DNA of 64,000 bases, taken from contig CM082595.2 of assembly GCA_040954595.2 (NCBI GenBank), positions 5,890,001 to 5,954,000 of the forward strand, written 5' to 3'. Positions 51,501 through 64,000 of this stretch are shown here, piece after piece; position 1 is the first letter of the stretch, and each line of letters begins with the position of its first letter. The position numbers and the translations under genes were made by a program. The notes beneath the pieces are model-generated. The model saw only the letters and a list, made by a program, of their open reading frames with translations. It ran no database searches and was not told the origin of the DNA. The stretch comes from Balanoglossus misakiensis (taxonomy: Eukaryota > Hemichordata).

Positions 51501-54500
51501 AGGGTGAGATGGGAATGTTCACCGAGTTGGAGAATGTGTTTCGGTCATGTAAACATATTAAAAAGACAGAATAGATGTACATTTGCGTAGATTGCTCAGA
51601 AAACACACATTCCTGAAACATTTGCCGAACACACCCAGACTCCACATTGCAGTTTCAACATGTCGGAATGCATTGTTGATGTTTTAATGACACAACTTTA
51701 ATCCAAATGCGAAATGAATCTCAGGAGGATCATAGGACAGTATTTGACAATTACCAGCAGAAGAGTTAGTTGACCTCTCTAAAGTACAAAATGTGTAAAT
51801 TTGCTTTCTTTCTGTCCTAGTCTAGTCTGTTTGGATGCGTTTATGTTATTCAGGTGATTCAAAGAGCCCCGCATCAATAGATAACATCCTGTTATTACTT
51901 CTCAAATATGCTGAAATTAGTGTTGTTGCCTAAGTATCCATCTGTATTGCCATTTACAAAGAACAGCTAATATGTGCAAATTTTGTGTTAGGTGCACTGT
52001 CTTAAACTGTATCATTCACCTTGTTTCTACCAAGACTGAACCGACAGTTTATTAATGGCCTTCGCTGTGTACTACCGGTAAATGTGCAGTTGTCCGGTGC
52101 AGTTTACAAATACCACTAGTACTGTACAAGTTGTGCTGGTCAGCATATGAACTGTTGTACTGTTAATTCGTCTCAGATAGCGATATGTCTTAGTTTTTTC
52201 GAATTGACAGTTTTACTTTTTGTTTTGTTTCAACATCGTGTGATAATTAAACAATTTCTCTTGTCCAAAGCTGATCCCTAAATTGAAGAAACTGGGCATG
52301 TATTCTATCTGCCAGAGTCTCTTTTGACAGCGCACAAATAGCGATGCAATATGTGACACCAGATCCTTCAGAAAAAACTATCACCTGTCACGGGGTTATA
52401 AAATGCAATCTCAACCTGTGTGGTTTGTGTATATATTACGTCAATGCCGGGCGCAGTGTTGTGTCTGCACTGTCTGAAACCTTTATTGATCAAGAAGTTG
52501 TCGTTAGAGTAAAGTGTATCTCGCAATTACCTTCAGAACCAAACCCGATGATGAGCGCATTGATCGTTTACAATCAGTGAATTACCCATCCTGACTTTTC
52601 TAGGATTAAATGGTAATTCGCAGAAGTTCTGAAAACAGCGCTAAATTGATCACAGGGTCCGACTGTATCTTCTCGTAGACGAGACTTAATCACATTCGCG
52701 TGGGTTTTCGCGAATGATTACAGAGTCTTATATCCCGACTTGCGATGTTTATCGGTGATGATAATTAAGTGAAGCATGTGCCGTGTGAATTAACTGTCGA
52801 TAATAATTTTATTACTTGTCTGTGGGCGACTGCTTAAACGTAAACAAACCAACCAGCATTCGATAAGAGAAGACGATCGAAGGATCATTTGATATATGGT
52901 GTTATTTTTTAAAATAAACAATTAGTAGGTGTAACTTTGTGTAAATTTTGTACTGTGTGTGCTTCAAGCCATAATTCTCACTATTACCACTACCATTATA
53001 GCAAAATCAAAACTTTATCGGCTTTGGTTTGAAGAAAGATTCCAAAATGATGCGGCCTATGAATTGACATACATTTCAGTTTTCACGTCGTGTCGTGTCT
53101 TCTGACAGACAGATGACACAACAGATACCAGCCTGGAAAGGGGATAATTTCTTCATCTAAAGGGTCTTTGGGTAATAATTATAATGATGATAGACATGTT
53201 GAATGTGCATATAAGGGAACTCATTGAGGCGAAGTTGACACATAATTAATATAGTGTAACTTAGGATTTCATATTGAAATATCAGAATTATTGACTGGCA
53301 TGTGTTACTATACCATTGATGACTGACATTGATGTGTGATGATTTATGATAACGTTTTATTAAAGCCCTCATGTCAACAGCGGAATGCTTGATGGAAACG
53401 GTTTAGCTATGTTGCTACCACCAGGACAAAAGAACATACGCTTTCCTCCAAATAAATCTTTTGTGGCATTCCCTTCACCCAGGAGACAAGTGTCAGTATA
53501 AAACAAGTTCTAGGTAACGGTGCAGTGGCCTTGTGCGTGTTAGCTGTATTATTTCAGGTTACTTTATTTTGTGACACACGCCTTTGGCATAAATAAGATA
53601 CAGTAAACGCAAACGAGAGAACACTACCCCAGGACAGCTTTTAAAACCCTTAACGTGCCACTATAAACGTCTCTTGCCGACACAGCTGTCATTTCATTGT
53701 TTCACGAATTCGATTTTGTAGCACTTCACAGGAAACACTATATTTACGAATCCGTTTTTCTTCGTGCTTCGGAAATGCCTATTGCTAAAATAACTGAAAC
53801 TTCTCAAGGGGTTCTTTATGAGCTAAAGCAATACGTGACACTCGACCCTTCTTGGTGTTCTGCCCTGCGTATATTAACTGTGAGAATGTGCGATCAACAC
53901 TCATAATTGTGTTTTCATTGGTATGGGCGATGTGATCAAAGTCTCAACTGTAGTATGCATTTTGTTGTTCCAAAAGGTAGATCAATATTTTCTGCCAACC
54001 ATGATAACAGGGAATTCTTTGTACCTACTTGTCAGCAGAATTAAGTTTATCTAACGCTTGGCTGCAAATAAGACGTACCCTTAAAACCAGTCTTCATTAC
54101 ATTGGAAAGCTACAGAAGTGGGGTCTTTAATACATATAAGGTTACGTTCCTGCCTGTAGAATAAATAAACTTAATCCTGCCAGAAATTGATTAAACTCTC
54201 CAAATCTTTCACGACGAAAAGTGTAACGACATGCAAACATATAGGGTTACATGGGGGTAGTCAGTCAATTAAGACAAGAGCGGAAGAATTGGAAGCTGAG
54301 ACACCTGCTTCATGTTGGCGAGGTTTATTGGAGTTGAAGTGTATACATACCCTGGGAGTTGAAGAATAGATTATTGTAGTTTGAGATTCGCTGTCCTTAG
54401 ATTCTCACTGCGTCCTTCAAAGTTTCAGAGTTTTGCTCTGCAGTATAGCTTTGGGTTCACAGTCGATTTACTAAGAATGTGTTACGTGAGTTTCAGATGT

Positions 54501-54520
54501 AACTACCCTGCAAACTCTCC
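48527..54520. other. no gene recognised
   Basis: Six kb with only chance-length frames. A palindromic CATAGACCCTAGAGTCTATG lies at about 51465-51484, just after an AGAGGGCGCT motif. The segment around 52687-52712 has a short ATTCGCG/CGCGAAT hairpin. Confidence 0.45.
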
Positions 54521-54645
54521 TTGTCAGTCCTTCATTTTCACAAGGCATTGCAGAAGAATTTTGTCCTCTGCACCATCAGCCACCTTTTTTTTCTCTACAA
54601 AAATATCCTCCGCCCCCTCCCCAGAAATCAAATGGTTCTCCCCTT
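54521..54645 (-). repeat. dispersed repeat, copy 2
   Basis: On the minus strand this matches 19334-19458, starting at TAAGGGGAGAACCATTTG, with a G-rich stretch and then GATGGTGCAGAGG. The plus-strand frame covering it (54381-54674) is therefore repeat sequence and not a gene. Confidence 0.65.
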
Positions 54646-54968
54646 ACCACACGACACAACTCCAACAGGTATAACGCCGTCAGAGATAACGTTAACCATA
54701 CCGCTTGTGCAATCCAATCACATTCGTCTCCTCGATGAGAGCATAATAGAACCACTGTTGAGGGAAGATTGTCGACTTCAGGATTGAGTATTAACATCAC
54801 GCTGACATTTCAACTTAATGGCGTAGAAAACCTGTAGCGAAGCCAATAGTTTGCCACACGGAGAAACATGTTCACATAGATGATACATTCTGATACTGAT
54901 GCACAGAATGATTGAAATCTGCGTTGCAAGTACTTAACACACATATCATACTTTCAGAATACTTTATC

Positions 54969-54989
54969 GGGGTGGGGGTGGGGGGGGGG
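54969..54989 (+). other. G-quadruplex-forming G tract
   Basis: Twenty-one bases made of G4, T, G5, T, G10. Four or more runs of at least three G with single-base loops fit the standard intramolecular G-quadruplex pattern. It lies in AT-rich DNA with no gene nearby. Confidence 0.8.
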
Positions 54990-57900
54990 CTTGCTCACAT
55001 TTTCTATATTGTAAAACATACATCCTTTACCATACTTATAAAAACATATGAAACTGACAGTTTTATGTTTCATAATAAACGAGTATAAACACAACCATAA
55101 TGTTGAATAACTTAGAACTTGAAAGAGTAAGAAATCAAAACCAATCAGTATAAATTTACATATACATGTAAAACCGATAAACAGCAAGCAATTGGTATAG
55201 TTTTCTAATAATTATTTTCTGTAATTAATACGGAGTCTCGAATTTCTATCTAACACTATATGAACTTCCACTGTGGACAATGTTATGGTTACATGTTGTG
55301 CAAATGTTTCTGATGGAATAATTTGTACAATCCTAGCTTTCGAGCTGAAATTTGTATGACGCAGGATTTTTCGGCACAGCTTTAGTTAGACTTTAGTCTT
55401 TCCCGAATCAATATCAATAAACTTCATTTATGAGCCCATCTAATGTGTTTGTTTGAGTCCTTTTGACCTTTCCAAATGGTACAAGCGATTTTGAGCATTT
55501 TATCGCAGCCTGCTACTTGTAATGCATAGTGGACACTGACTTTGTCATCCCCATGGGCAATGCTCTAATCTCGAAATATCTTACTCGACTCTAAGGCGGT
55601 AAAATGATACAATAGAACACGTTTTTTCTATTTTGTCTTTGAACATAGACGACAGACATTTCATTCTGACTTGCCACGAATCTCTAAAATCATATCAGGA
55701 AATCACTAAAGGGAGGCCGACAGTAAAATGTGACAAAAGTCTTATGACGTACATCTGCACTCACTGTTCTTTTAACGCATTTTCCCGCGCATTTCTGTGT
55801 TATTGTGTCGGTCCCAGGCATTGCTATTTGACAGGAAGTGAAGTCAGTGCGCATTTCCATACCACCCATCAATTCTTTTCCGAATCGTGCAAAGCCGGAC
55901 ACGAACGAAATACTCGAATTCCTGAGATGCGTACTGGGAGAGGCAGTGTATCAGGCACGTTACCCTGGCAACGAAGAGTACACGCAGTCTGAAATTATCA
56001 TTTCACGACCTGTCAAATTTTCTAGACCAATTACACATCAAAGTAAACATTGCTGTAACGGGGTGGTCTGCTATTCACAGTTTAACAATCCATGCCGCAA
56101 TCGAAAGAAATTATTGTCTATAGTGGATTATTATGAAGTTGCATAAAACGTGCTTTGTGTACCACTGGAACAAAATATATCACGGATGATACTGTAAAAC
56201 TATGTTCCAGTATTTTCAGTGTTATTTTCTCGTCACAAGGCCCGAACCACACACATTTCATACTGATATAGCTCAAAATGATCCATTTCCTCTCGTAGAC
56301 CGTGGCTGATTGATTTAAGCACCGCCAGTGAGCAACAGACACACCACAGGTTGCATTCGAATTTACCGGCGGCGTCTGTTTCAAACACCAAAGGCGAATA
56401 CATAGTGATATTGCAAATGGTGGTTATGTCATTTCTCTGCCATAAACACTCACTGCAAGAAACCTGTAATTTTACAGTATGTTCACGTCGACTACATTTC
56501 AGATCAGCATGTTGTTGCTCTCCATGGCAAGGTATTTCAGTAGTAGCCCATTGCCAAAATTAAACGAAAACTGTTAGGGTGATATTTTACATATGTGTTG
56601 TGCTGACAATCTATGTCTGCTCAATTGTGGCTAGGAAAAATCTTCCAGATTAATGGAATACTAATAATAAAACCTTCTGTTGCATAAGTGTTACATGTTT
56701 CAACAAGGCGTAGGTATTGAGAAAGGCGTTTTTGAAGGAGTTGTCTTCATATTTCCTCATCTCAAGATGTATGACGACACAGTTGTAAAAATGTCAATGG
56801 ACCCCATTTCTGTCAGAAACGGTCGTCCATGAGAAGAAGCCACAGCAATTGCAGATTAAAAGTACATTCGTAGAAGCTCTGTCATCATTAGTGTGCATCT
56901 CAATGCACTTGAAGCATATTGAAGATTAGTGTAAAGTATCGAAGAATGACGATATGTAGCCTATAAGAGCAAGCATAGACTCATCAATGTTACCCGATTC
57001 CCTTTCCATTTTGAAAATTTCCCCTACCTAATGGTCGAATTGTTAGTGTTTCCTGAGTACGAATCATTCCAGGTAGTCCTGGCTAGAGTATATGAATGTC
57101 AGACGTCAGATTAACTTTGCAAATTTTGACGTGCGCAATTAAGCCCCCAAAATAAATTCAATACGTTAATATTAGCCGAATGTAAATGTTTAATTTCCAT
57201 TTAATCTGTAATACTGCTATCACACAATTTTCGAATGCACTGTGAAGTGAAAATTATGAATTTTATACTCTCTGTAATCCGCTTGCTTCGATTATGTAGT
57301 CGATAAGGTATAGAATTATTTTGACGGCATATGTTGGCGGGAATATCGAACAAGTTAACTCTGCAATGGAAGGCGATTTTGAGAAAACCGACACAAACAA
57401 ATAAACAATTGACAGCAGAGCGCATCTATTCCCAGAAATTCTGATCGTAGATCACAAAGTATGGTAAAATGAGGCGTACAATTCCTGTACTGATTAGCAT
57501 GGAAATCTTGATACAACAAATTTTATTGCATGATTATTGTGTCAGATGTTAGTGTAGTTTTAATTTGTTGATATTGAAAGATGTGCAGCTTCAAACAGAG
57601 TGCTGGCATATCTAAGTTTGGGGACAGCTAAGTCGTGATATATAGGAACATGGTAAAGAAGTACCCGGCCATTGACGTCATCGCTTTAAGTATGTGATAA
57701 AAGAAGTAGAAATGCGAAATACACAGAAGTGTTTTGGGTACTCATCATAATATAATATGGAGTCCCCTGTCGACAACATCCTTCAGCCTGGGCCGTAAAT
57801 GCAGCACTACAGTTGCAATTAGCACTGTCATAAAACTCGTGAATTTTTCAATACACTGGGTATATTGCAGTGGAGATTTCTGCTGATAATTTTTGGAATT

Positions 57901-58215
57901 TATGAGAGTAAACACTCACGCCGGTTTAATCTACACTGAAATCCATCGAGCTACTTTTAAGACTGCAGTCACGCGTTGTGTGCAGATGCACGCAGTAAAA
58001 TGTGTCACAGGCTTACAACGGACGGCGTCGTGACATCTCATGTATTGTAAGAGTAATAACTGTCGCAGTTCTTTTTACATGACCATTTTCAAGAGACTCG
58101 CACTGCCCAATATTATACTCTCTTCATAAACCATCTGAAACAGGGTGGTAGGTTTTACATCAGGCATAACACTTGCCACACTTTGCCCTTTTATAAGAGT
58201 AGAACCAATATTTCT
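54990..58215. other. no gene recognised
   Basis: Overlapping plus frames at 55633-55992 and 55838-56146 are about 100-119 codons, within chance expectation, and their peptides are not recognisable. No splice-flanked domain was found. Confidence 0.45.
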
Positions 58216-58400
58216 TTAATGCATAAGGTCTACTCTAATTTACATATGCCTATATATGGTTAAAACACCTTTCTATGTCTTCGAATGACAATGACGCACT
58301 TGTTTTCAAATGTGCCACCTACCAAAATAAGAGATTGGCTATATTTGAATTTTCCTTGGTAACAGTGGTTAAATTTGCATAGGTGACCGCATACAGTTAA
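58216..58400 (-). mobile_element. TTAA-flanked MITE, family A copy 3 (decayed)
   Basis: Same orientation as copy 2. TTAA stands at both ends, but the terminal repeats have decayed (GCATAAGGTCTAC at the left, AGGTGACCGCATACAG at the right). The interior order is kept: TTTACATATGCC, TATATATGG, GTGCCACCTACC, GATTGGCTA, CATAGGTGACC. Many substitutions mark it as an older insertion than copies 1 and 2. Confidence 0.8.
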
Positions 58401-61400
58401 ACTCACACATATCCACGCAGTCTTGGCCATTGTCTAGACTACAGGTTGCCTGTCGGTGAAGTACTTAGTGGTCCCATAATTCCCTTTATATAAGGGTCTG
58501 TTTAACGAACTTTACTACAGATACAGTACGTGGAAGGAAATGTTTAATTAAGTTGACCCAAATACCTTCAAATCTTCAAGGCAAGCATCAGAGCTTCAAA
58601 ACTCAAACGAGTATCAAAACCATCGTTTCTTCACAGAAATTTTTAGACATATCCATATATGGTAGTTGAGTAACCTTATAGCAAGGAGTTATTCTGCATC
58701 ATCTTTTCAAAACCTGAAAATGTGGGAGAAAAACAACACTGAGGTGCTTTCAGTGAGCAGCATATAACTTCCTGGCAGAGACACGGTATACTTTAACTAT
58801 TACAAATTGATGATCACCCGATCGGTTGCCGGGGTAATTGACACTGGTTCGATTACGATTTCCTGAAGGCTAACGAATTGCCCATGTATCGACTTACTCC
58901 TGATAGAACCTTAATGAGATAGATCAAAGATGTTCAATATCAATTTGTCGTTCGTCAGAAAGCAAGAAATCCGGGTGGACCTCATTGTTGAGTACAGGGT
59001 TTCCTGGCATGCCATGCACTGTACTGATTTAACTGTCATGGCAACAAAACAAGTTACCAACAGAGAGGTTTTGTGTAGTCTCCATTATGTTGTTTTTTTT
59101 CAGTGAAATGTAAATTATATTCAGTGGATGACTTAATAACCACGATTAGTTCTAATTTTGCTACATTTGAGGAAGTTATGATAATATCAAGATTTTGGGA
59201 TCCGACACAAACTGGCATGAATGCGTTTAAGATGATGAGAACAATATATGCGAATAGTCTGTACCATGCAACTTATTTTCAATATTGTTTAGCACTAAAT
59301 AAGCAAATGCCCATATTCTTTCTGGGAGACATTACAGCAATTGTCGTCACATGATATTTTTAATCACCACTGTAAACTAAAACCTCATCCAACACCTTGT
59401 TGATATTACTTGAATATCATAATTTAGGACTCTTTTAAAAACAGTGTATTATCTTCAAATGTTTGCTTTCAGGAATTAAAATCAACCAAGTCCTATCATT
59501 GCAGGAAATGGGTCGTAGAAACCCCAGTTTTATGAATAAAATAAATACATCTGTTAACCGATATTGCGATAATGTTTCCTTTTAATCTTGTATGGCAATT
59601 ATATATTCATAGCTATTTTTGTAGATAAATTGCATTTTCAACTGAGTGTATTTAATCCTGTGAAAGGTAACATTGTGAGGGGATCACCCACAAATGATTG
59701 GCAATTCGATCAACGTACACATCTGTGATGTGGCCACAGGAGACGGTACAGACTTTGTTTTAAAATATGTGTCTCCCGGCCAGTCAAGTGCTTCCCTGCA
59801 TTAAACATAGCCACATGTGGCGCAGCGTCGTTTTATTTGTCTCTCCGAGTGCCTGAAGTAGTTCAGGCAATAAAAGTCCCGTTTAAAAATGCAATGTTAG
59901 CCGTTACTGTCCTTAATTGGATTTCTGTGTATCTGGCCATCCGTAGTAAGGTACACAGCCGTTGCACTATTCCGATACTGTTTAAGTGTAGCTCGGACTT
60001 ACACATCATTTGTTTAGAACTCTGTCTTCATCCCACGCAGTTTGCGGGTTTCGTTAGGTCAGCAGGTCTGCGGATAAGTTTGTTTCATATATCCCGCAAG
60101 TAAAGCCTGTCTTTTATTGTAACAGCGTGATACTGTTGAAGGTAATCACAAAAGCCCAGGATAATTCAAATTTTTATGTCCGATCATTTCACAAATGTAA
60201 ATTATGCTTCATATCGTTATTGGGGATGTAGTAAAAGTCCTCGGTCAGTGATCTTGACATGAATCTACTCTATGATATATCGGACTACTATATTACAACC
60301 CACTTCAATAGTTTCCGAACACACTTATATGTAAATTCACAGAATTACGATTACATTAAAGTCATGAGTTACATAAATGTCCACGCACTAGAAATATTTC
60401 ACGCAGCCCTTTGTAACTCAAGCTGTTTTGTTATATCTCAGGATCTGCTCATTGCCTCATATGAAAACACTAAAGAAAAAATATAGAGTATTCAGTTTTA
60501 AGTTTTGGTGTTTATTGTCGTTGTGTGTATGCCAAGTGTCACAACATACATTATTAAGGCTTTCTGGGTTTAATAGACAACAATGATGATATCGGTAAAT
60601 GTTGGTATGGTTTAAAGAAAGAAATACACAAGAAGAGTGGTACCACACTGCAGGTATTGCCGTTGCCTTTGCTTCATGTCCTATTTGTTCTGTTTTCAAC
60701 CTTAGTCATTTGTGTTGTGCTTATAACCCATACTACTCAAGCAGCCGAGTTTCACCATTGGGAGCACATACTGTAGTTGGACTGACCCTGTTTTACTGAA
60801 AAATAACTCATATACTTATAAGTTCACTAAGCATGCTCACATACACATCAGGGCCATACACTTCATTCACTTCAGTGGCACCATTGGATCCATGGGAATG
60901 TTCTAAATAAACTGTATGGAACGTCAGATGGTGCAGTGAAAGCTCTCTTTACAGCCGGCGTGACACGTTGTAAAAACACCCGGATTGGCACATCCTAATC
61001 TGTACAGAGTTTCCAAGCCCTTCACCCTCATGACGTATTCCTGTAACAGGTGTATACAGGTCTCTGTAGGCAAAGTACGTCACATGCATTTGAACAAGAG
61101 GAGCGAACAGTGACTATACAAAACTGTATGAGCATACCTACGTACATTGCTATGGTATCGTGCATTGATGTAGTACATGACTATGTTCGTCGCTGTACAT
61201 GTGAGCTTGGGTATGTTATTGTCACCATATTTTGCACATATACTGTCCAGTTGTACTCTTATTGCATATGTGGGTTTTGTATCGCACACAATCCCAACCG
61301 CCCATTGTTGCTTCATCTATAACTGTCAGTGTAGACCCTTTGGGTGCCTATTAGCTCTACTTTCACCCATAGTAAATGTATCTATTTTCGAATAATTACA

Positions 61401-61999
61401 TGTGTCGACAATGCAGGACTTGAACCAGCATTTTTATATCAAGGGACGATGTGTAAATTTACGCTTGTAAAGATCAATTACACTTTTGAATATCATTAAA
61501 GTTATAACGAGCTCACTCGTACATATCATCCAACCAGTGCTTGTGAAAAATTCACATTTTCATGTGAAAAATTTACATTTTCCTGTTTCTTTACTTCCCA
61601 TTTCCCGCGTTAATAAGGCCTTTAAATGAACACACAATTTCCTTATACCATATGCCCTGCATCACATATAGCACTGCAAATGTCACTTGTCTGTGTGAGA
61701 AGCTTCAACCAACGAATGAATTACCTGGTATAGGACCAACAGATTGTCGCAGAACACAATTTTAAACCGATCACCGAGACATACCAGCAAATTTGAAAGT
61801 TCCCAGGCAATATCCGCGTGACAAACAATATCAATTGATTGTGCAGGGCGTCACCAGAAAACAAATCAATAAAAATTACTCCGAGAATATCCATTTGGTA
61901 TAATTAATTATATTCGATGTCTGTCTGGTACAGGCATGGTCCCATGATTTAGTCATTGTTGACAGAGGGAAAAACACATGTCTGCGCCAATATCATAAA
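58401..61999. other. no gene recognised
   Basis: A strong acceptor (GTTTTTTTTCAG, 59103) opens an 83-codon frame, but the peptide is unfamiliar and no donor closes it. Other frames (59837-60103, 61050-61322) are of chance length. Confidence 0.45.
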
Positions 62000-62275
62000 A
62001 TGCCTTCTCCGACGCGCAGAACACGCGCCAATCCAACAGCAGGCGCTCTGTCACGTGACCCGCAGTTTATTTATTTCCAGAGGTTTACACTGTACCATGA
62101 TTTGAAAGCTGATCATTTCCTTGGTCGTCATCTGCATGCGATCAGTTCACCCGCGCTTGCATCGCAGTTACAGCCGGCTCACAGAATCAACTCCAGTGCC
62201 TGTTTCCCGAAAATAGCTTGCCTACCTTACCCCATCGCAGGACAAAATGTGCAATGGACACCTTGATGGCATCCT
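62000..62275 (+). promoter_or_regulatory. putative promoter / 5' leader with CCAAT box and CLEAR-type E-box
   Basis: GCGCCAATCC near 62025 is a CCAAT box. GTCACGTGAC at 62050-62059 is a perfect 10-bp palindrome identical to the CLEAR motif bound by TFEB/MITF-type and USF-type bHLH factors. CpG is denser than in the preceding kilobases. Both elements lie 200-350 bp before a signal-peptide exon on the same strand. The 88-codon open frame across this stretch ends at TGA (62264-62266) and is probably leader sequence. Regulation is inferred from motifs only. Confidence 0.35.
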
Positions 62276-62356
62276 ATGACTGGAGGAATGAACTTTGCCA
62301 ATTGGCGACGTGGTGAATTTAACCGTCTCCGAACCGAGACACCATCCGCACGGGAC

Positions 62357-62399
62357 ATGTTCTCCGTACTAATTTTTGTATTAACCAGCATAGCAACAG
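62357..62399 (+). CDS. signal-peptide first exon of an unidentified secreted or membrane protein
   Basis: The exon encodes MFSVLIFVLTSIAT, a compact hydrophobic signal peptide, and ends ACAG/GTAAAA with the donor GT at 62400-62401 in phase 1, the usual position after a signal peptide in extracellular-protein genes. An in-frame ATG at 62276 would add 27 hydrophilic, Arg-rich residues (starting MTGGMNFANWRR) and turn it into a signal anchor; I prefer 62357. An in-frame stop at 62264 closes the frame upstream. No downstream exon could be placed before the window ends. The family cannot be told from this exon. Confidence 0.4.
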
Positions 62400-62401
62400 G
62401 T

Positions 62402-64000
62402 AAAACGACTACTATTCACTAGGCAGCTATATGCCACTCCGCACATGAGAAATATTACCTTATGTCAAGTTTCTGTTGAATTTAACACTATAGTGTACTA
62501 CAATTGTTACTGATAGTGTAAACTTTAATATCAGTTCCCATAGTGTTCAGACCGAGACCCATACCCAGATTAATACTGGCGGGATGCGCTCTGGATATTG
62601 ATTCCGCAAGTATGTGATTTTCTAAATTGTGCACAGTTTGCCCACACATGCCTGGTTTCTCTCTGATTGAGATAGTTTGGATGCCTGCAGAGGCATAGTG
62701 CCCGTATAAACAAACGCCGGTCTACAACACCAGTAATGACCCAATTATATAGTGTAGTGGTATATTGACTCGTGTAACAGCTTGTCAAGCGGCGACGCTA
62801 GGAAATATTGTTGGTTACATCAAAGAAATTCCTCACCCTCTATTCAGTGTCATTTTATCGTGTTTTTCGTGAGTCTCCCGTGTGCAATTTGATTTGTTTG
62901 ATTTCAGCGGTTACGCTTCAATAACACACACGACCTTTATTATATTTCTATGCGATGCCGCGTTGTGTTCATAACTTTTTATACTTAAAAAATCACTGAA
63001 TTGATTTGCAATGTGTGTCTTTCTGTGCTATCTCAAACTGTGTAATCCCAAAATATGACTGCAAAATTCTACAACGGCTACAAGCTCGACTTGGTCTCTG
63101 CTTATTCCGCTGTGCAGTGTAATAACAACAATCAAGATAGTATTTTATGGGTGCTACGTCATGCTTGGGGAGTCATGTGTGACAGTGCGCCTTTCCCCCT
63201 TCCACATACATTGTTAATTTATGACTTTCGTAACGTAAGAACACCGAATATATTTCCCTAATCTCTACTGTACATCAAAGATAAGGTGTGTGAGCACCGC
63301 AACCCAGCTGTAAAATTGCCCGCATAACACGGTAATTGAAATCGGTCTGATGCATTCGCATATTAATGCTATTTTTAGACAGATTAGACTGCACTGAAAC
63401 AGCCATGGAAGATGACAAAATTACTCACATGACTGGAATGTGTTGCTTTTGAGGCTCCGACAAAATCGTGTCACCGAATATTGTTGACAAGATGCGAAGG
63501 ATTAGCTTATCGCCAGATTCTTACTTTCAGCCACCATTCCTCTCTAAGTGAACCGTTATGTACCATAAATTATTAATTTCTTCTTACATAAATTTTAGTC
63601 TTCAAAGGCAATGCAATTCTTTTTCTGTCCCAAAGACATGGAAATTTTCTGAAACTTTACCAGTTATGGTGTTCTGAAACAGGTGAAGAATTTGGCAATA
63701 ATGTGCTACTAGTGCCATCAAAAAACACTTGGCTGAACACTTAGCGTGTATATTTGATGGTACATATGGAGACACATTCGTCTCGTTGTACTATTAAAGT
63801 CATTAAAATATGCAAAATAGTAGAAGTGAACGTCCTTCGTAAGGGATCAAACCATGACGCACTGTTCATGAGTATAAACATGTCAAGATATAGTTGACTT
63901 TTACTTTTTTCATAATTGTACAAAACAAACCAATGTTGGGGCTCAGTTGTTGACTTTATAAGTCGAGTTGAAAGTCGATCTCTATATAAATCAGCATGCT
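62402..64000 (+). other. probable intron after the 62357 exon
   Basis: Several acceptor-like sites (for example ATTGTGCACAG near 62637, TTTGATTTCAG near 62908, TACTTTCAG near 63530) were tried in the required phase, and each ran into a stop within a few codons. The gene therefore most likely continues past the right edge. Confidence 0.35.

Noticed and set aside
59104-59354. Strong acceptor followed by an 83-codon frame
   Set aside because: No donor closes the exon before the stop and the peptide is unfamiliar.
61405-61450. GGTTCAAGTCC on the minus strand, like a tRNA B box
   Set aside because: No A box at the proper distance and no cloverleaf pairing.

Overview
This is an AT-rich (about 60% A+T by eye) stretch of animal nuclear DNA in which almost nothing is coding. 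The open reading frames are short and fit chance: at this composition stops fall about every 15 codons, so a few frames of 110-140 codons are expected across 64 kb and six frames. What can be read is isolated exons with splice sites, fossil transposons and small repeats. Spliced signal-peptide exons, a TNF-receptor-type cysteine-rich domain, a LINE tail and many miniature inverted-repeat elements point to a metazoan, most likely a marine invertebrate. I cannot fix the phylum.

Layout. 1-6 kb: a 145-bp terminal-inverted-repeat element, two copies of a TTAA-flanked MITE in opposite orientation, and the 5'-truncated 3' end of a LINE on the minus strand. 6-18.9 kb: no supportable gene; one hairpin and one short duplication. 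18.9-22.2 kb: a dense cluster of GTGAC/GTCAC motifs, a dispersed repeat, two tRNA-like relics and a degenerate GGTTCCCC repeat. 22-32 kb: a TA-flanked MITE, a CpG-rich patch with one candidate exon, and a TTAA-flanked MITE with a second foldback inside it.

32.8-33.2 kb holds the best gene evidence: a first coding exon (+) with a signal peptide, one six-cysteine domain whose spacing equals that of TNFRSF12A (Fn14), and a canonical phase-1 donor. Its remaining exons are not firmly located. 33-48.6 kb: a mini-foldback, a 62-bp tandem repeat, a roughly 465-bp element present twice about 1.8 kb apart with different flanking direct repeats, a low-confidence DEG/ENaC-like exon, a tRNA-derived SINE relic and a large foldback element. 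48.6-62 kb: a second copy of the dispersed repeat, a G-quadruplex tract and a third, decayed copy of the TTAA MITE. Near 62.0-62.4 kb a CCAAT box and a CLEAR-type E-box precede a short signal-peptide exon ending at a phase-1 donor, probably the start of a gene that leaves the window on the right.

The two likely genes are both on the plus strand, each begins with a signal peptide, and both are cut after it in phase 1, the usual arrangement for secreted and membrane receptors. Nothing shows that they work together.
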